Positions 1 to 6,506 of a stretch of DNA of 15,615 nt are shown here, one piece after another. The position numbers were made by a program, and so were the translations under genes. Position 1 is the first letter of the stretch. Every line of letters starts with the position of its first letter. The DNA is from JAWUVP01 sp034112285 (GTDB lineage Bacteria; Pseudomonadota; Gammaproteobacteria; JABDGN01). Under the pieces are notes generated by a model that searched no databases, had not been told where the DNA came from, and was given only the letters and a program-made list of their open reading frames with translations. Location: contig JAWUVP010000031.1 in NCBI GenBank assembly GCA_034112285.1, forward strand, positions 1 to 15,615. Direction: 5' to 3'.

Positions 1-5
1 AAAAA

Positions 6-80
6 TGGCGTCCCCTAGGGGATTTGAACCCCTGTTGCCGAGATGAAAACCCGGTGTCCTAACCCCTAGACGAAGGGGAC
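6..80 (-). tRNA. tRNA-Glu (anticodon UUC)
   Basis: On the minus strand the gene folds as a complete cloverleaf. The acceptor stem GTCCCCT pairs with AGGGGAC, the anticodon stem CCGGG/CTCGG carries the loop TTTTCAT with anticodon TTC (plus-strand 45-47), and the T arm contains GGTTCAAAT. The discriminator base is G and the 3' CCA is genome-encoded (6-8). The sequence closely matches E. coli tRNA-Glu. A run of five T follows the CCA at the window edge and may be the start of a terminator. It delivers glutamate in translation, and charged tRNA-Glu also feeds tetrapyrrole synthesis in this class of bacteria. Confidence 0.97.
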
Positions 81-110
81 GCAATGACTTATGTCTAAAT
101 TTGAAGCGAG

Positions 111-138
111 ATTCTAGCATATTCTTAGCAAATGTCTA
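111..138 (-). promoter_or_regulatory. Promoter of tRNA-Glu
   Basis: Read on the minus strand, a -35 box TAGACA (133-138, five of six matches to TTGACA) lies 16 bp from a -10 box TAGAAT (111-116), which is preceded by TGC as in an extended -10. Transcription would begin about 24 nt before the mature tRNA 5' end, a normal leader length. Confidence 0.65.
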
Positions 139-240
139 ATGAAATTTTAACCTTTTTAGGCAGCCCCTCATAAAGCTTAGATTAACAGCCTTTTCACCTG
201 TTTCATTCAGCGACATAAACCCTGTTGACTGGCATTCAGA

Positions 241-1410
241 TCACGTTGTGATTAAAATCGAGTCAACGTCTGTGTGACGAACATCAGAGCAAATGATCCC
301 TGCCCGGTATGAAATACGCACAAAATAACAAATAGCGCCTAATACTCCGGTTGAAATACCGATAAACTCACTGGTTTTGGCATCGCTATATCCCAGCGAG
401 GTGAAAATATGAATCAAGCCATCAACCATTAGATACCAATAGGCTGCCGTCAAAACCGGAACGTGTAGCACTTTAAACACATCCCATAAGGCTTTACGCG
501 TGCTTCCCCACTCTGCCATATTTGAACCCTCAGGATCGGTTGGCATTATTTTTAATTGTTCGCGATACTCACCCGCAATAGCAGGATATTTAAGGATTGA
601 TATTAACAATACTGTAAAGAAAATAATAATAAACTGTTGCTGTGACGCCTCAGAATCTTTGTTCGCTAACAGCTTTTGAAAATTAGAATTCGTCCACGCT
701 AGCGTTCCTAAAGTGCTGTAACCAATTGTTGCGCCAGGCACCTTCAAACACGCTAATAGTTTTCGACCATCATAAACAATACGGTTATGATTGCCTAAAA
801 TGAGAAACATAATGCTAGCCGCAACACTGGCTGTAATATAATAAATGTATGTTTCGTTGCGAGAACTATTATAACCTAGCGCGCCTGCGCTTGGGAGGCA
901 GCTCTCAGCGGGAGCAGAACTTGAAAAATCTTTATAGTATATCCCTACCAAATTAACCCCACCAACAACAGAAATGAGCGTGTCAACATAAACGCTCAAC
1001 TTACCCACAAACGTCCAGAATTGATGTTTTTTACCGGCAACATCTTTTAATAAAACAGCATAAAACACGCGCCGATAACGATCGTATTGCCCCAAACAAG
1101 AAACAAAGCACGCCGCCATAGCAATCCCGGTGATGATAGGCGTCCAGCTATTTGCATCTTCTGCTTCACCTCGCACCACTTGACTCAAGTCACAGTGTTC
1201 GAGATTAAAAAATAATAACAAGGCAAACAGCTCAAAATTAAACATATAAAAAGATGGCACCAACGGCAGTGACAAGCTTATACCGCGTCTAAATTCAGCG
1301 TTAAGCCTCCCCATCTTATCTTCAAGCGCTATAAGGCGCTCTTTTTCTTCCCTTGTACCTTTTAATCCCACCAGTCTTACCCCCCATAAATTTTTTCTTA
1401 GTATAGCCAA
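241..1410 (-). CDS. Hypothetical multi-pass membrane protein
   Basis: I do not recognise this family. The 389-residue frame has about seven hydrophobic segments long enough to cross the membrane, near residues 45-70, 90-108, 138-158, 187-206, 257-276, 313-335 and 348-366. They are joined by short charged loops, and a longer, Ser/Asn-rich loop lies at about 162-186. No catalytic or transporter signature is visible. The first possible start is a TTG at 1410 without a Shine-Dalgarno site. A good promoter-like sequence (1400-1428) would place the transcript start downstream of that TTG, so the real start may be GTG at 1371 or ATG at 1314, the latter preceded by GAAGATAAG. It stands alone between tRNA-Glu and the divergent rdgC. 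Multi-pass proteins of unknown function are common among intracellular gammaproteobacteria, but nothing here shows secretion. Confidence 0.75.
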   Translation of the reverse strand: MAILRKNLWGVRLVGLKGTREEKERLIALEDKMGRLNAEFRRGISLSLPLVPSFYMFNFELFALLLFFNLEHCDLSQVVRGEAEDANSWTPIITGIAMAACFVSCLGQYDRYRRVFYAVLLKDVAGKKHQFWTFVGKLSVYVDTLISVVGGVNLVGIYYKDFSSSAPAESCLPSAGALGYNSSRNETYIYYITASVAASIMFLILGNHNRIVYDGRKLLACLKVPGATIGYSTLGTLAWTNSNFQKLLANKDSEASQQQFIIIFFTVLLISILKYPAIAGEYREQLKIMPTDPEGSNMAEWGSTRKALWDVFKVLHVPVLTAAYWYLMVDGLIHIFTSLGYSDAKTSEFIGISTGVLGAICYFVRISYRAGIICSDVRHTDVDSILITT

Positions 1411-1428
1411 GAATATTTAAAATGCTAA
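1400..1428 (-). promoter_or_regulatory. Candidate promoter of the membrane-protein gene
   Basis: On the minus strand TTAGCA (1423-1428) and TATACT (1400-1405) are separated by exactly 17 bp. The -10 box falls inside the first codons of the longest reading of the membrane-protein ORF, so if it is used, translation must start further in, at 1371 or 1314. Confidence 0.4.
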
Positions 1429-1473
1429 TCAATACTTCAAGTTTCGCTAAACACTGGCCCGTCTTTAGCAGGA

Positions 1474-1507
1474 ATGCTATAATCTGGCGCCTTACCGAGG
1501 AGCACTT
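1474..1507 (+). promoter_or_regulatory. Extended -10 promoter and ribosome binding site of rdgC
   Basis: A perfect TATAAT (1478-1483) preceded by TGC forms an extended -10 element; no good -35 box is seen, as is usual for that class. The Shine-Dalgarno GAGGAG (1497-1502) sits 5 nt before the ATG at 1508. Transcription would begin around 1490, leaving a very short leader. Confidence 0.65.
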
Positions 1508-2422
1508 ATGTGGTTTAAAAATTTACACATTTATGATTTTGTTGACGAATTTGATTTCAACATTGAACAATTAGAAACAAACTTACAGCACATGCATTTT
1601 AAGCCTTGTGCTAGCATTTTGCCCATGAGTAGCGGTTGGAAGGCCCCTATTGGTGATGATGAAGAGTCGCCTTTAATTCATAGCGCCAACGGCCTAATGT
1701 TGATTTGTTTGCGCATTGAAGAGAAACTGTTACCTGCTACGGTGATTCGTGATCATTTACATGAAAAAGTCATTAAACTACAAGCCGACCAAGGGCGAAA
1801 AATTTCTAGCAAAGAAAAGCTGGCGCTTAAAGATGAAATTTACAGCACTTTGCTGCCCCGCGCTTTTAGTAAAAACACGGAGATATTGGCGATTATCGAC
1901 CCTGAAAACCAGCGGTTGATCATTGATGTTAGCTCACGCACTAAAGCGGAAGATTTTATTAATTTTTTGCGTAAAACCTTAGGCAGTTTGCCTGTTGCGT
2001 TGGTTGAAACGGTCAGCCCGGGCCGCTTAATGACTAAATGGCTAAAAGAGCAGCAAACACCACGTAATTTTAGCATTGCAGAGAGTTGTATGCTGGTAGA
2101 CAGCAAGCTAGAAGGCAGCACCGTGCGCTGTAGCAAACAAGATTTATTAACGCCTAATATTCAAGCCTTTTTAGCTGATGGTATGGTTGTGAGTCAAATT
2201 CAATTGCAGTGGAAAGAGCATTTGCAGTTGACCTTGAAAGATGATTTTTCGGTCAGTGGTATTAAGTATACCGACGCAGTGCAAGATTTAGCCGCCGATA
2301 TTCATACAGAAAATAAAGAACAGCAGCTCGATGCTAGCTTTTTTATTATGAGCCAAACCTTGCAAGAGTTTTTGGTTGATTTGTTGGAAGTGTTTCAAAA
2401 GAGCGAAAAAGCGGAAGATTAG
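1508..2422 (+). CDS. rdgC: Recombination-associated protein RdgC
   Basis: RdgC is a cytoplasmic, non-specific double-stranded DNA-binding protein that forms ring-shaped dimers and limits RecA loading. The 304-residue length equals the family norm (303 in E. coli). The start MWFKNLHIYDF matches the E. coli N-terminus MLWFKNL, and conserved blocks are visible at LLPRAFS (115-121), FLRKTLGSLPV (153-163) and KQDLLTP (210-216), as is the Asp-rich C-terminal region. The ATG is fixed by a strong GAGGAG site 5 nt upstream. It is monocistronic, with its own extended -10 promoter, and converges on the thioesterase/fadD pair with a repeat element between them. No frameshift or missing block is seen. Confidence 0.97.
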   Translation: MWFKNLHIYDFVDEFDFNIEQLETNLQHMHFKPCASILPMSSGWKAPIGDDEESPLIHSANGLMLICLRIEEKLLPATVIRDHLHEKVIKLQADQGRKISSKEKLALKDEIYSTLLPRAFSKNTEILAIIDPENQRLIIDVSSRTKAEDFINFLRKTLGSLPVALVETVSPGRLMTKWLKEQQTPRNFSIAESCMLVDSKLEGSTVRCSKQDLLTPNIQAFLADGMVVSQIQLQWKEHLQLTLKDDFSVSGIKYTDAVQDLAADIHTENKEQQLDASFFIMSQTLQEFLVDLLEVFQKSEKAED

Positions 2423-2453
2423 TCGCGGCTCTGCTGGATGCTCGAACTGTCTT

Positions 2454-2478
2454 CGTCACTGTAAGGAACGTAGTGACG
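2454..2478. repeat. Small palindromic unit beside the larger repeat
   Basis: CGTCACT (2454-2460) and AGTGACG (2472-2478) form a perfect 7-bp stem around an 11-nt loop containing AAGGAACG, followed by GTAGCAAT. The layout resembles the CGTCATTGCGAGGA...GCAATC class of dispersed repeats, so it is probably a decayed related unit. No U tract follows, so it is not a good terminator for rdgC. Confidence 0.5.
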
Positions 2479-2502
2479 TAGCAATTTTAGCTTCGTGGCA
2501 GA

Positions 2503-2696
2503 AGATTGACCTGTACCTGTGGTACGCGTCGCTATGCTCCTCGCAATAACGGGGGGCTTCAATTATTCACCACAGAATTAATCATGGGGCTTTCGTCTAT
2601 AGCGGCGAGATTGTCTTTGTTTCAAATTGAGTTAATAAGGTTGCATTCGTCGTTGCGAGGAATGCAGTGAAGCGTACCACAGGCACAGGTCAATCT
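2503..2696. repeat. Palindromic repeat element with 48-bp inverted arms
   Basis: The left arm 2503-2550 and right arm 2649-2696 are inverted copies matching at 39 of 48 positions by eye; the outer 24 bp match at 23 (starting AGATTGACCTGT). The 98 bp between them (2551-2648) contain no gene. The inner edges carry CTCGCAA / TTGCGAG cores, a pattern I associate with dispersed palindromic repeats in many proteobacteria. The right arm contains the TAG stop (2695-2697, minus strand) of the thioesterase gene. It could be a MITE-like element or a pair of REP/RPE-type units. No transposase and no clear target duplication is seen. Confidence 0.75.
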
Positions 2697-3096
2697 AGGC
2701 CAGCATGTCTCTTACTACTTGAGGTAAGCGCACAGCCCTGCCCAGTTTGGCATCGAAGCACACCATGACTAAAGCCCCACGTGCATAAATTTTCTCGGGG
2801 GCATCGGCCATATAAAATTCATATTCCAAATCAAAACTGCTATTGCCTACTTTGGTGCAGTATTGCTTGACCAAAATATCGCCCGGGTAATGAATACCCT
2901 TGATAAATTCACAGCTTGATTTGACCACCACATATTGCTTTGATAAATCACTCATGACCAGCTTTGCGCCAAAGGCTTCTACGCGCGCATCGGTCATGTA
3001 ATCGTAGTAACGCGAATTACCAACGTGTCCGTAGGCGTCCAGGTCCATCCAGCGAATGGGGAATGTGTGAGTGCTAAGGGGTTTTGGGGCTGTCAT
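2695..3096 (-). CDS. Acyl-CoA thioesterase, hotdog fold (4HBT family)
   Basis: This 133-residue protein belongs to the 4-hydroxybenzoyl-CoA thioesterase (YbgC/FcbC-like) family, which hydrolyses acyl-CoA thioesters in the cytoplasm. The signature is RWMDLDAYGHVGNSRYYDY (15-33), with acidic residues D18 and D20 before GHV; family members usually have GHVNN, and here the first Asn is Gly. The later FIKGIHYPGDIL segment and strand-rich C-terminus fit one hotdog domain. The ATG overlaps the end of fadD by 23 bp in another frame, with AAGAGG about 9 nt upstream, so the two are probably translationally coupled. The stop codon lies inside the inverted-repeat arm. The substrate cannot be read from sequence; the linkage to fadD suggests fatty acyl-CoA. 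Confidence 0.88.
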   Translation of the reverse strand: MTAPKPLSTHTFPIRWMDLDAYGHVGNSRYYDYMTDARVEAFGAKLVMSDLSKQYVVVKSSCEFIKGIHYPGDILVKQYCTKVGNSSFDLEYEFYMADAPEKIYARGALVMVCFDAKLGRAVRLPQVVRDMLA

Positions 3097-4771
3097 TTAA
3101 TTTGGCCTCTTCTTCATCGCGTAAAATTCGGTGTAGTATTTTGCCTACATTTGATTTGGGCAGTTCATCTCTAAATTCAATATCTTTAGGTACTTTGTAG
3201 CGCGTTAACTGCTTGTAGCAATGTTTTTTTATCATTTCTATGGTTAAGTCAGGATCTTTTTTAACGACGAACAGCTTAACACGCTCACCCGTGCCTTCAT
3301 CAACGATTCCGATAGCGGCAACTTCATCCACTTGCTCCATTTGTGAAACCACTTCTTCAATTTCGCTGGGGTAAACGTTAAAGCCAGACACCACAATCAT
3401 ATTTTTTTGGCGGTCAACAATATAAAACAACCCTTCTGGGGTCATGTGCCCAATATCACCGGTGCGTAACCAGCCATCACTGGAAATAACCTTTGCTGTG
3501 GCATCGGGCCGATTCCAATAGCCTCGCATTACTTGCGGCCCACGCACGCAAAGTTCACCATTTTCGCCGAGCGCCATAGGGCCATCGTCATCCATAACGG
3601 CAAGCTCAGTGGAGGGAAAGGCTAAGCCAATGCTGCCAGTGTAACTTTCGGTTGATATCGCTGTGGCGCTCACAACGGGCGAGGCTTCAGAGAGACCATA
3701 GCCTTCAATAATATTTACGCCGGTGACTTCTTTCCAACGCTCAGCCACTGCTCGCTGCAATGCCATTCCACCTGAAATAACAAATTTAAGATGCGAGAAA
3801 TCGACTTTTTTAAATTCAGGGTCATTTAATAACGCGTTAAACAACGTGTTAACACCGGTGGTGCAAGTGAATTTCAAATTTTTGATTTCTTTAATAAAAG
3901 CGGGGATATCACGCGGGTTGGTAATCAGCACATTCAAAGCGCCTTCTTGAAAGAAAGTCCAGCAATTTACGGTGAGAGAAAAGATATGATATAACGGCAA
4001 TGAGGTTATCAGCACTTCTTGCTCTTTGGGGTCAATGAAGGGCTTAACCCAAGCATTCAATTGCCCGATATTGGCCAATAAATTTTCGTGGGTCAGCACA
4101 GCCCCTTTTGAAACACCGGTGGTACCACCAGTGTATTGCAAATAAGCAACATCATCATGAGTAACCTTCACTTCGTTAAACGTTAAGTTCGCCCCATCTT
4201 TCATTACTTTACTATAAGATTTTGCACCCGAAATAAACCAGCGTGGCTCCATCTTTTTAATATAGCGCACAACAAAATTAACCAGCTTGGCTTTTAATGT
4301 GGGTAAAGCATCGCCTAAATGCGAGACAATAACATGTTCAACTTGCGTGTGAGGCAGCGCCATTTGCGCCACATTGGCAAAGTTTGCCAGCACTAATAAG
4401 GCCTTTGCGCCAGAATCTTCTAATTGGTGCGCTAACTCACGCGTCGTATAAAGTGGGTTAACATTCACTAAGGTGCAGCCGGCACGTAATGCGCCAAACA
4501 TGGCAATCACATATTGTAATAAGTTAGGCATCATAATCGCAAACCGATCGCCCTTCTTCAAGCCAAGCTCTGTTTGTAAATAAGCGGCAAAATCACGTGA
4601 TTTACGATCGACTTCTGCATAGGTCAACTGGCAACCCATGTTGGAAAATGCCGGGCGACACGCGAATTTTTTGAGATTTTTATCGAGATAATCGACCAAG
4701 CTGTCGTATTTATGTGGATCGATCTCTGCGGGGACACCTTTATCGTAATGTTCTAACCAAATCTTCTTCAC
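3074..4771 (-). CDS. fadD: Long-chain fatty acid-CoA ligase FadD
   Basis: FadD activates long-chain fatty acids with ATP and CoA to acyl-CoA at the inner membrane, coupling uptake to beta-oxidation. The 565-residue length matches E. coli FadD (561), and similarity is clear throughout. Motifs: ATP-binding YTGGTTGVSKG (213-223), GYGLSE (357-362), the GWLRTGD adenylate segment (433-439), the fatty-acyl signature running on to VSGFNVYP (about 431-468), and the catalytic lysine K544 in PKSNVGKIL. The start is GTG at 4771: AGAGGA lies 9 nt upstream and the N-terminus MKKIWLEHY matches E. coli MKKVWLNRY. It is first in a two-gene unit with the overlapping thioesterase. A palindrome about 70 bp upstream may be a regulatory site. 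Confidence 0.96.
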   Translation of the reverse strand: MKKIWLEHYDKGVPAEIDPHKYDSLVDYLDKNLKKFACRPAFSNMGCQLTYAEVDRKSRDFAAYLQTELGLKKGDRFAIMMPNLLQYVIAMFGALRAGCTLVNVNPLYTTRELAHQLEDSGAKALLVLANFANVAQMALPHTQVEHVIVSHLGDALPTLKAKLVNFVVRYIKKMEPRWFISGAKSYSKVMKDGANLTFNEVKVTHDDVAYLQYTGGTTGVSKGAVLTHENLLANIGQLNAWVKPFIDPKEQEVLITSLPLYHIFSLTVNCWTFFQEGALNVLITNPRDIPAFIKEIKNLKFTCTTGVNTLFNALLNDPEFKKVDFSHLKFVISGGMALQRAVAERWKEVTGVNIIEGYGLSEASPVVSATAISTESYTGSIGLAFPSTELAVMDDDGPMALGENGELCVRGPQVMRGYWNRPDATAKVISSDGWLRTGDIGHMTPEGLFYIVDRQKNMIVVSGFNVYPSEIEEVVSQMEQVDEVAAIGIVDEGTGERVKLFVVKKDPDLTIEMIKKHCYKQLTRYKVPKDIEFRDELPKSNVGKILHRILRDEEEAKLNDSPKTP

Positions 4772-4842
4772 CTATGGTTTTCCTCTAGTCTTGCTTTCAC
4801 TTATTCTACCGTGTTTGGGTCAAAATTGAAGTTGTTTTTGCC

Positions 4843-4859
4843 CTCTTACTCAGTAAGAG
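4843..4859. promoter_or_regulatory. 17-bp palindrome, candidate operator
   Basis: CTCTTAC and GTAAGAG form a perfect 7-bp dyad around TCA, about 70 bp upstream of fadD and upstream of the divergent symporter promoter. Size and position suit a dimeric repressor. It does not resemble the E. coli FadR consensus or the PsrA half-sites (GAAAC/GTTTC type) that I know, so the regulator is unnamed. A 3-nt loop also allows an RNA hairpin, but no U tract follows on either strand. Confidence 0.4.
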
Positions 4860-4910
4860 TAGTACAAGGCAACATTCACGCCAAAATCACCCCTAAGCAA
4901 TTGATATTAA

Positions 4911-4939
4911 TTGTATTTTTAATCCGGTAGATTTATACT
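4911..4939 (+). promoter_or_regulatory. Candidate promoter toward the symporter gene
   Basis: TTGTAT (4911-4916) and TATACT (4934-4939, five of six matches to TATAAT) are spaced 17 bp apart. Transcription would begin near 4946, giving a leader of about 175 nt before the symporter ATG that includes the small ORF at 4978-5100. Confidence 0.45.
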
Positions 4940-4977
4940 GCTTACACGATTGTAAGCCAAGGGAAAAAAGCGTTATT

Positions 4978-5100
4978 ATGACCTCTCCCCCAATAATGGC
5001 AGTGAGAGTAAAAAAGAGCAGTGGACACAAAAATCCACCAAAACTTGCCATTACGCGCATGCTTAACGATGTGTATATCGAAGACATGGCTTTGCCCTAA
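4978..5100 (+). CDS. Doubtful 40-residue small ORF in the symporter leader
   Basis: An ATG at 4978 opens 40 codons ending in TAA, 22 bp before the symporter start and just after a plausible promoter. The product is basic (about seven Lys/Arg) at first and acidic near its end (MLNDVYIEDMALP); I do not recognise it. An AAGGGA lies upstream, but about 13 nt away, which is too far for a good ribosome site. It could be a leader peptide, a gene remnant or chance. The antisense 64-codon frame over the same stretch has no better support. Confidence 0.22.
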   Translation: MTSPPIMAVRVKKSSGHKNPPKLAITRMLNDVYIEDMALP

Positions 5101-5122
5101 AATTAATCAATGACGGGAAATT

Positions 5123-6475
5123 ATGATTTTATTCAACAGCATCATCTTTGTTATTTTTATTATCTTCATCATCTCGCTCGGCTGGTGGCACACTCGCCAT
5201 GTCAAAACTGAAACCAGCTACCTGCTGGCAGGCCGATCAACCAAATTATTTCCCTTAGTCGCCACCTTGGTCATGACTGAATTTAACACCGCCACCCTGC
5301 TCGCTTTTTCATCTATAGGCTATCTTGCCAGTTGGTGGGGGCTTAGTCTGGGCTTAGTCTTTTTAATTGGCCTATTATTTTACGCGTTAACCGTCGCCAA
5401 AAAATGGAAACGTTTTAACGGAGTTTCTGTGGCGCATTATTTTTCAGAGCGTTATTCACCGGCCATGGGGCACTTTGTTGCCACAGTATTATTGCTCGCA
5501 ATGTTCGGCTTTAGTGCAGTTTATTTAAAATCACTGGCATTATTGTTTTCACCCCTATTACCACACGCTTCTTTATGGTTAATTAGCGGTGCGCTTACCG
5601 TATTAATTGTACTGATGATATGTCGTGGCGGATTAGTGTCGATTATTCACACCGACGTGGTGAGTTTTTGTCTTGTTGTTATATTATTTCCCAGCATTTT
5701 ATTTTTTACCGCGCACATGCCAAACCACGCTCCGGTAAGCGCACTGAGCTTTACGCAAATGCAACAAGCCCTACCGATAAAATTTTTAATCTCTCTGATT
5801 GTGCTCACCATGTTTAGCTACATTGTAGCGCCATGGTACGGGCAAAAAATAGTCGCCGCAAAAAACGCCAAGGTCGCGAGATGGGCGGTTATTATCGCCG
5901 CAATGCTTATTGCGGTGCTCTATGGCATTGGCATTTTGGCAACAGCTATTTTACGTAATAAGGGCGTGCAGTTAAGCAACCCAACTTTCGCTATACCCTA
6001 CATACTCAAGCACAACCTGCCTAGCTATACCCAAGGCATTGCTTATGCGGTGTTGTTTTCTATTGGCGCCACCACCTTAAGCGGCGTGTGGAATGCCATG
6101 GTAACATTACTAGTAGGCAAGCTTAATAGCACCCAAGGCATGCGGCGTACTTATAGCTTGAGCATCATTTGCGTGATAATCGTCTATGTTCTGGCCAATA
6201 TTATTTCCAACAGCATTCTTAACGATATGATACTCGCCAACATTCCTATTGTGGCCCTGTCCTTTGCGTTGCTAGCCGGATTTTATTGGCCACGAGTTAC
6301 GCGCGCAGCGGCCTACTCAAGTATCGTATTTGGCGTTTTTTGGGGGCTAGGTTGTTATTTGTATATTGGCGCTGCTGGAATTTACACTTGGTATTGGGCT
6401 GTTTATGGAGTGCCACTGATATTTGCAACCGGCATAGCTGTCAGCTTATTGCAAAAGAAAAAAAAGCGCTTATAG
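5123..6475 (+). CDS. Sodium:solute symporter family transporter
   Basis: This is an inner-membrane secondary transporter of the SSS (solute:sodium symporter) family, which couples sodium entry to uptake of sugars, amino acids, carboxylates or vitamins. The 450 residues are almost wholly hydrophobic, in about 12-13 segments. Family features include the N-terminal helix followed by SYLLAGRST (32-40), the EFNTATLLAFSSIGY segment (53-67) that corresponds to the sodium/substrate region of helix 2, and FNGVSVAHYFSERYS (98-112). The ATG is preceded by a modest GGGA site. Substrate specificity cannot be read from this sequence. It is divergent from fadD and converges on fadE. Its last codons (a Lys-rich tail) double as the T tract of the fadE terminator on the other strand. 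Confidence 0.88.
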   Translation: MILFNSIIFVIFIIFIISLGWWHTRHVKTETSYLLAGRSTKLFPLVATLVMTEFNTATLLAFSSIGYLASWWGLSLGLVFLIGLLFYALTVAKKWKRFNGVSVAHYFSERYSPAMGHFVATVLLLAMFGFSAVYLKSLALLFSPLLPHASLWLISGALTVLIVLMICRGGLVSIIHTDVVSFCLVVILFPSILFFTAHMPNHAPVSALSFTQMQQALPIKFLISLIVLTMFSYIVAPWYGQKIVAAKNAKVARWAVIIAAMLIAVLYGIGILATAILRNKGVQLSNPTFAIPYILKHNLPSYTQGIAYAVLFSIGATTLSGVWNAMVTLLVGKLNSTQGMRRTYSLSIICVIIVYVLANIISNSILNDMILANIPIVALSFALLAGFYWPRVTRAAAYSSIVFGVFWGLGCYLYIGAAGIYTWYWAVYGVPLIFATGIAVSLLQKKKKRL

Positions 6476-6502
6476 CCCACCAGAAGTGAACCATAAGCGC
6501 TT
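6452..6502 (-). terminator. Rho-independent terminator of fadE
   Basis: AAGCGCTTAT (6464-6473) and its exact complement (6493-6502) form a perfect 10-bp stem with a 19-nt loop. Read on the minus strand, the hairpin starts 5 nt after the fadE stop and is followed by about eight T and then CTTTT. On the plus strand there is no U tract, so it serves fadE and not the symporter, although its left arm and A run lie within symporter codons. Confidence 0.85.
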
Positions 6503-6506
6503 ACGA

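Noticed and set aside
6..80. tRNA-Glu as an integration site with a duplicated 3' end elsewhere in the window
   Set aside because: The only look-alike (CCCCTAAGGGA near 12880) shares just a short G/C dyad and no contiguous tRNA 3' sequence; no integrase is present.
4893..5087. Minus-strand 64-codon hydrophobic ORF between fadD and the symporter
   Set aside because: It has no ribosome site, lies antisense to a region with a plausible plus-strand promoter, and its hydrophobicity can arise from AT-rich antisense sequence.
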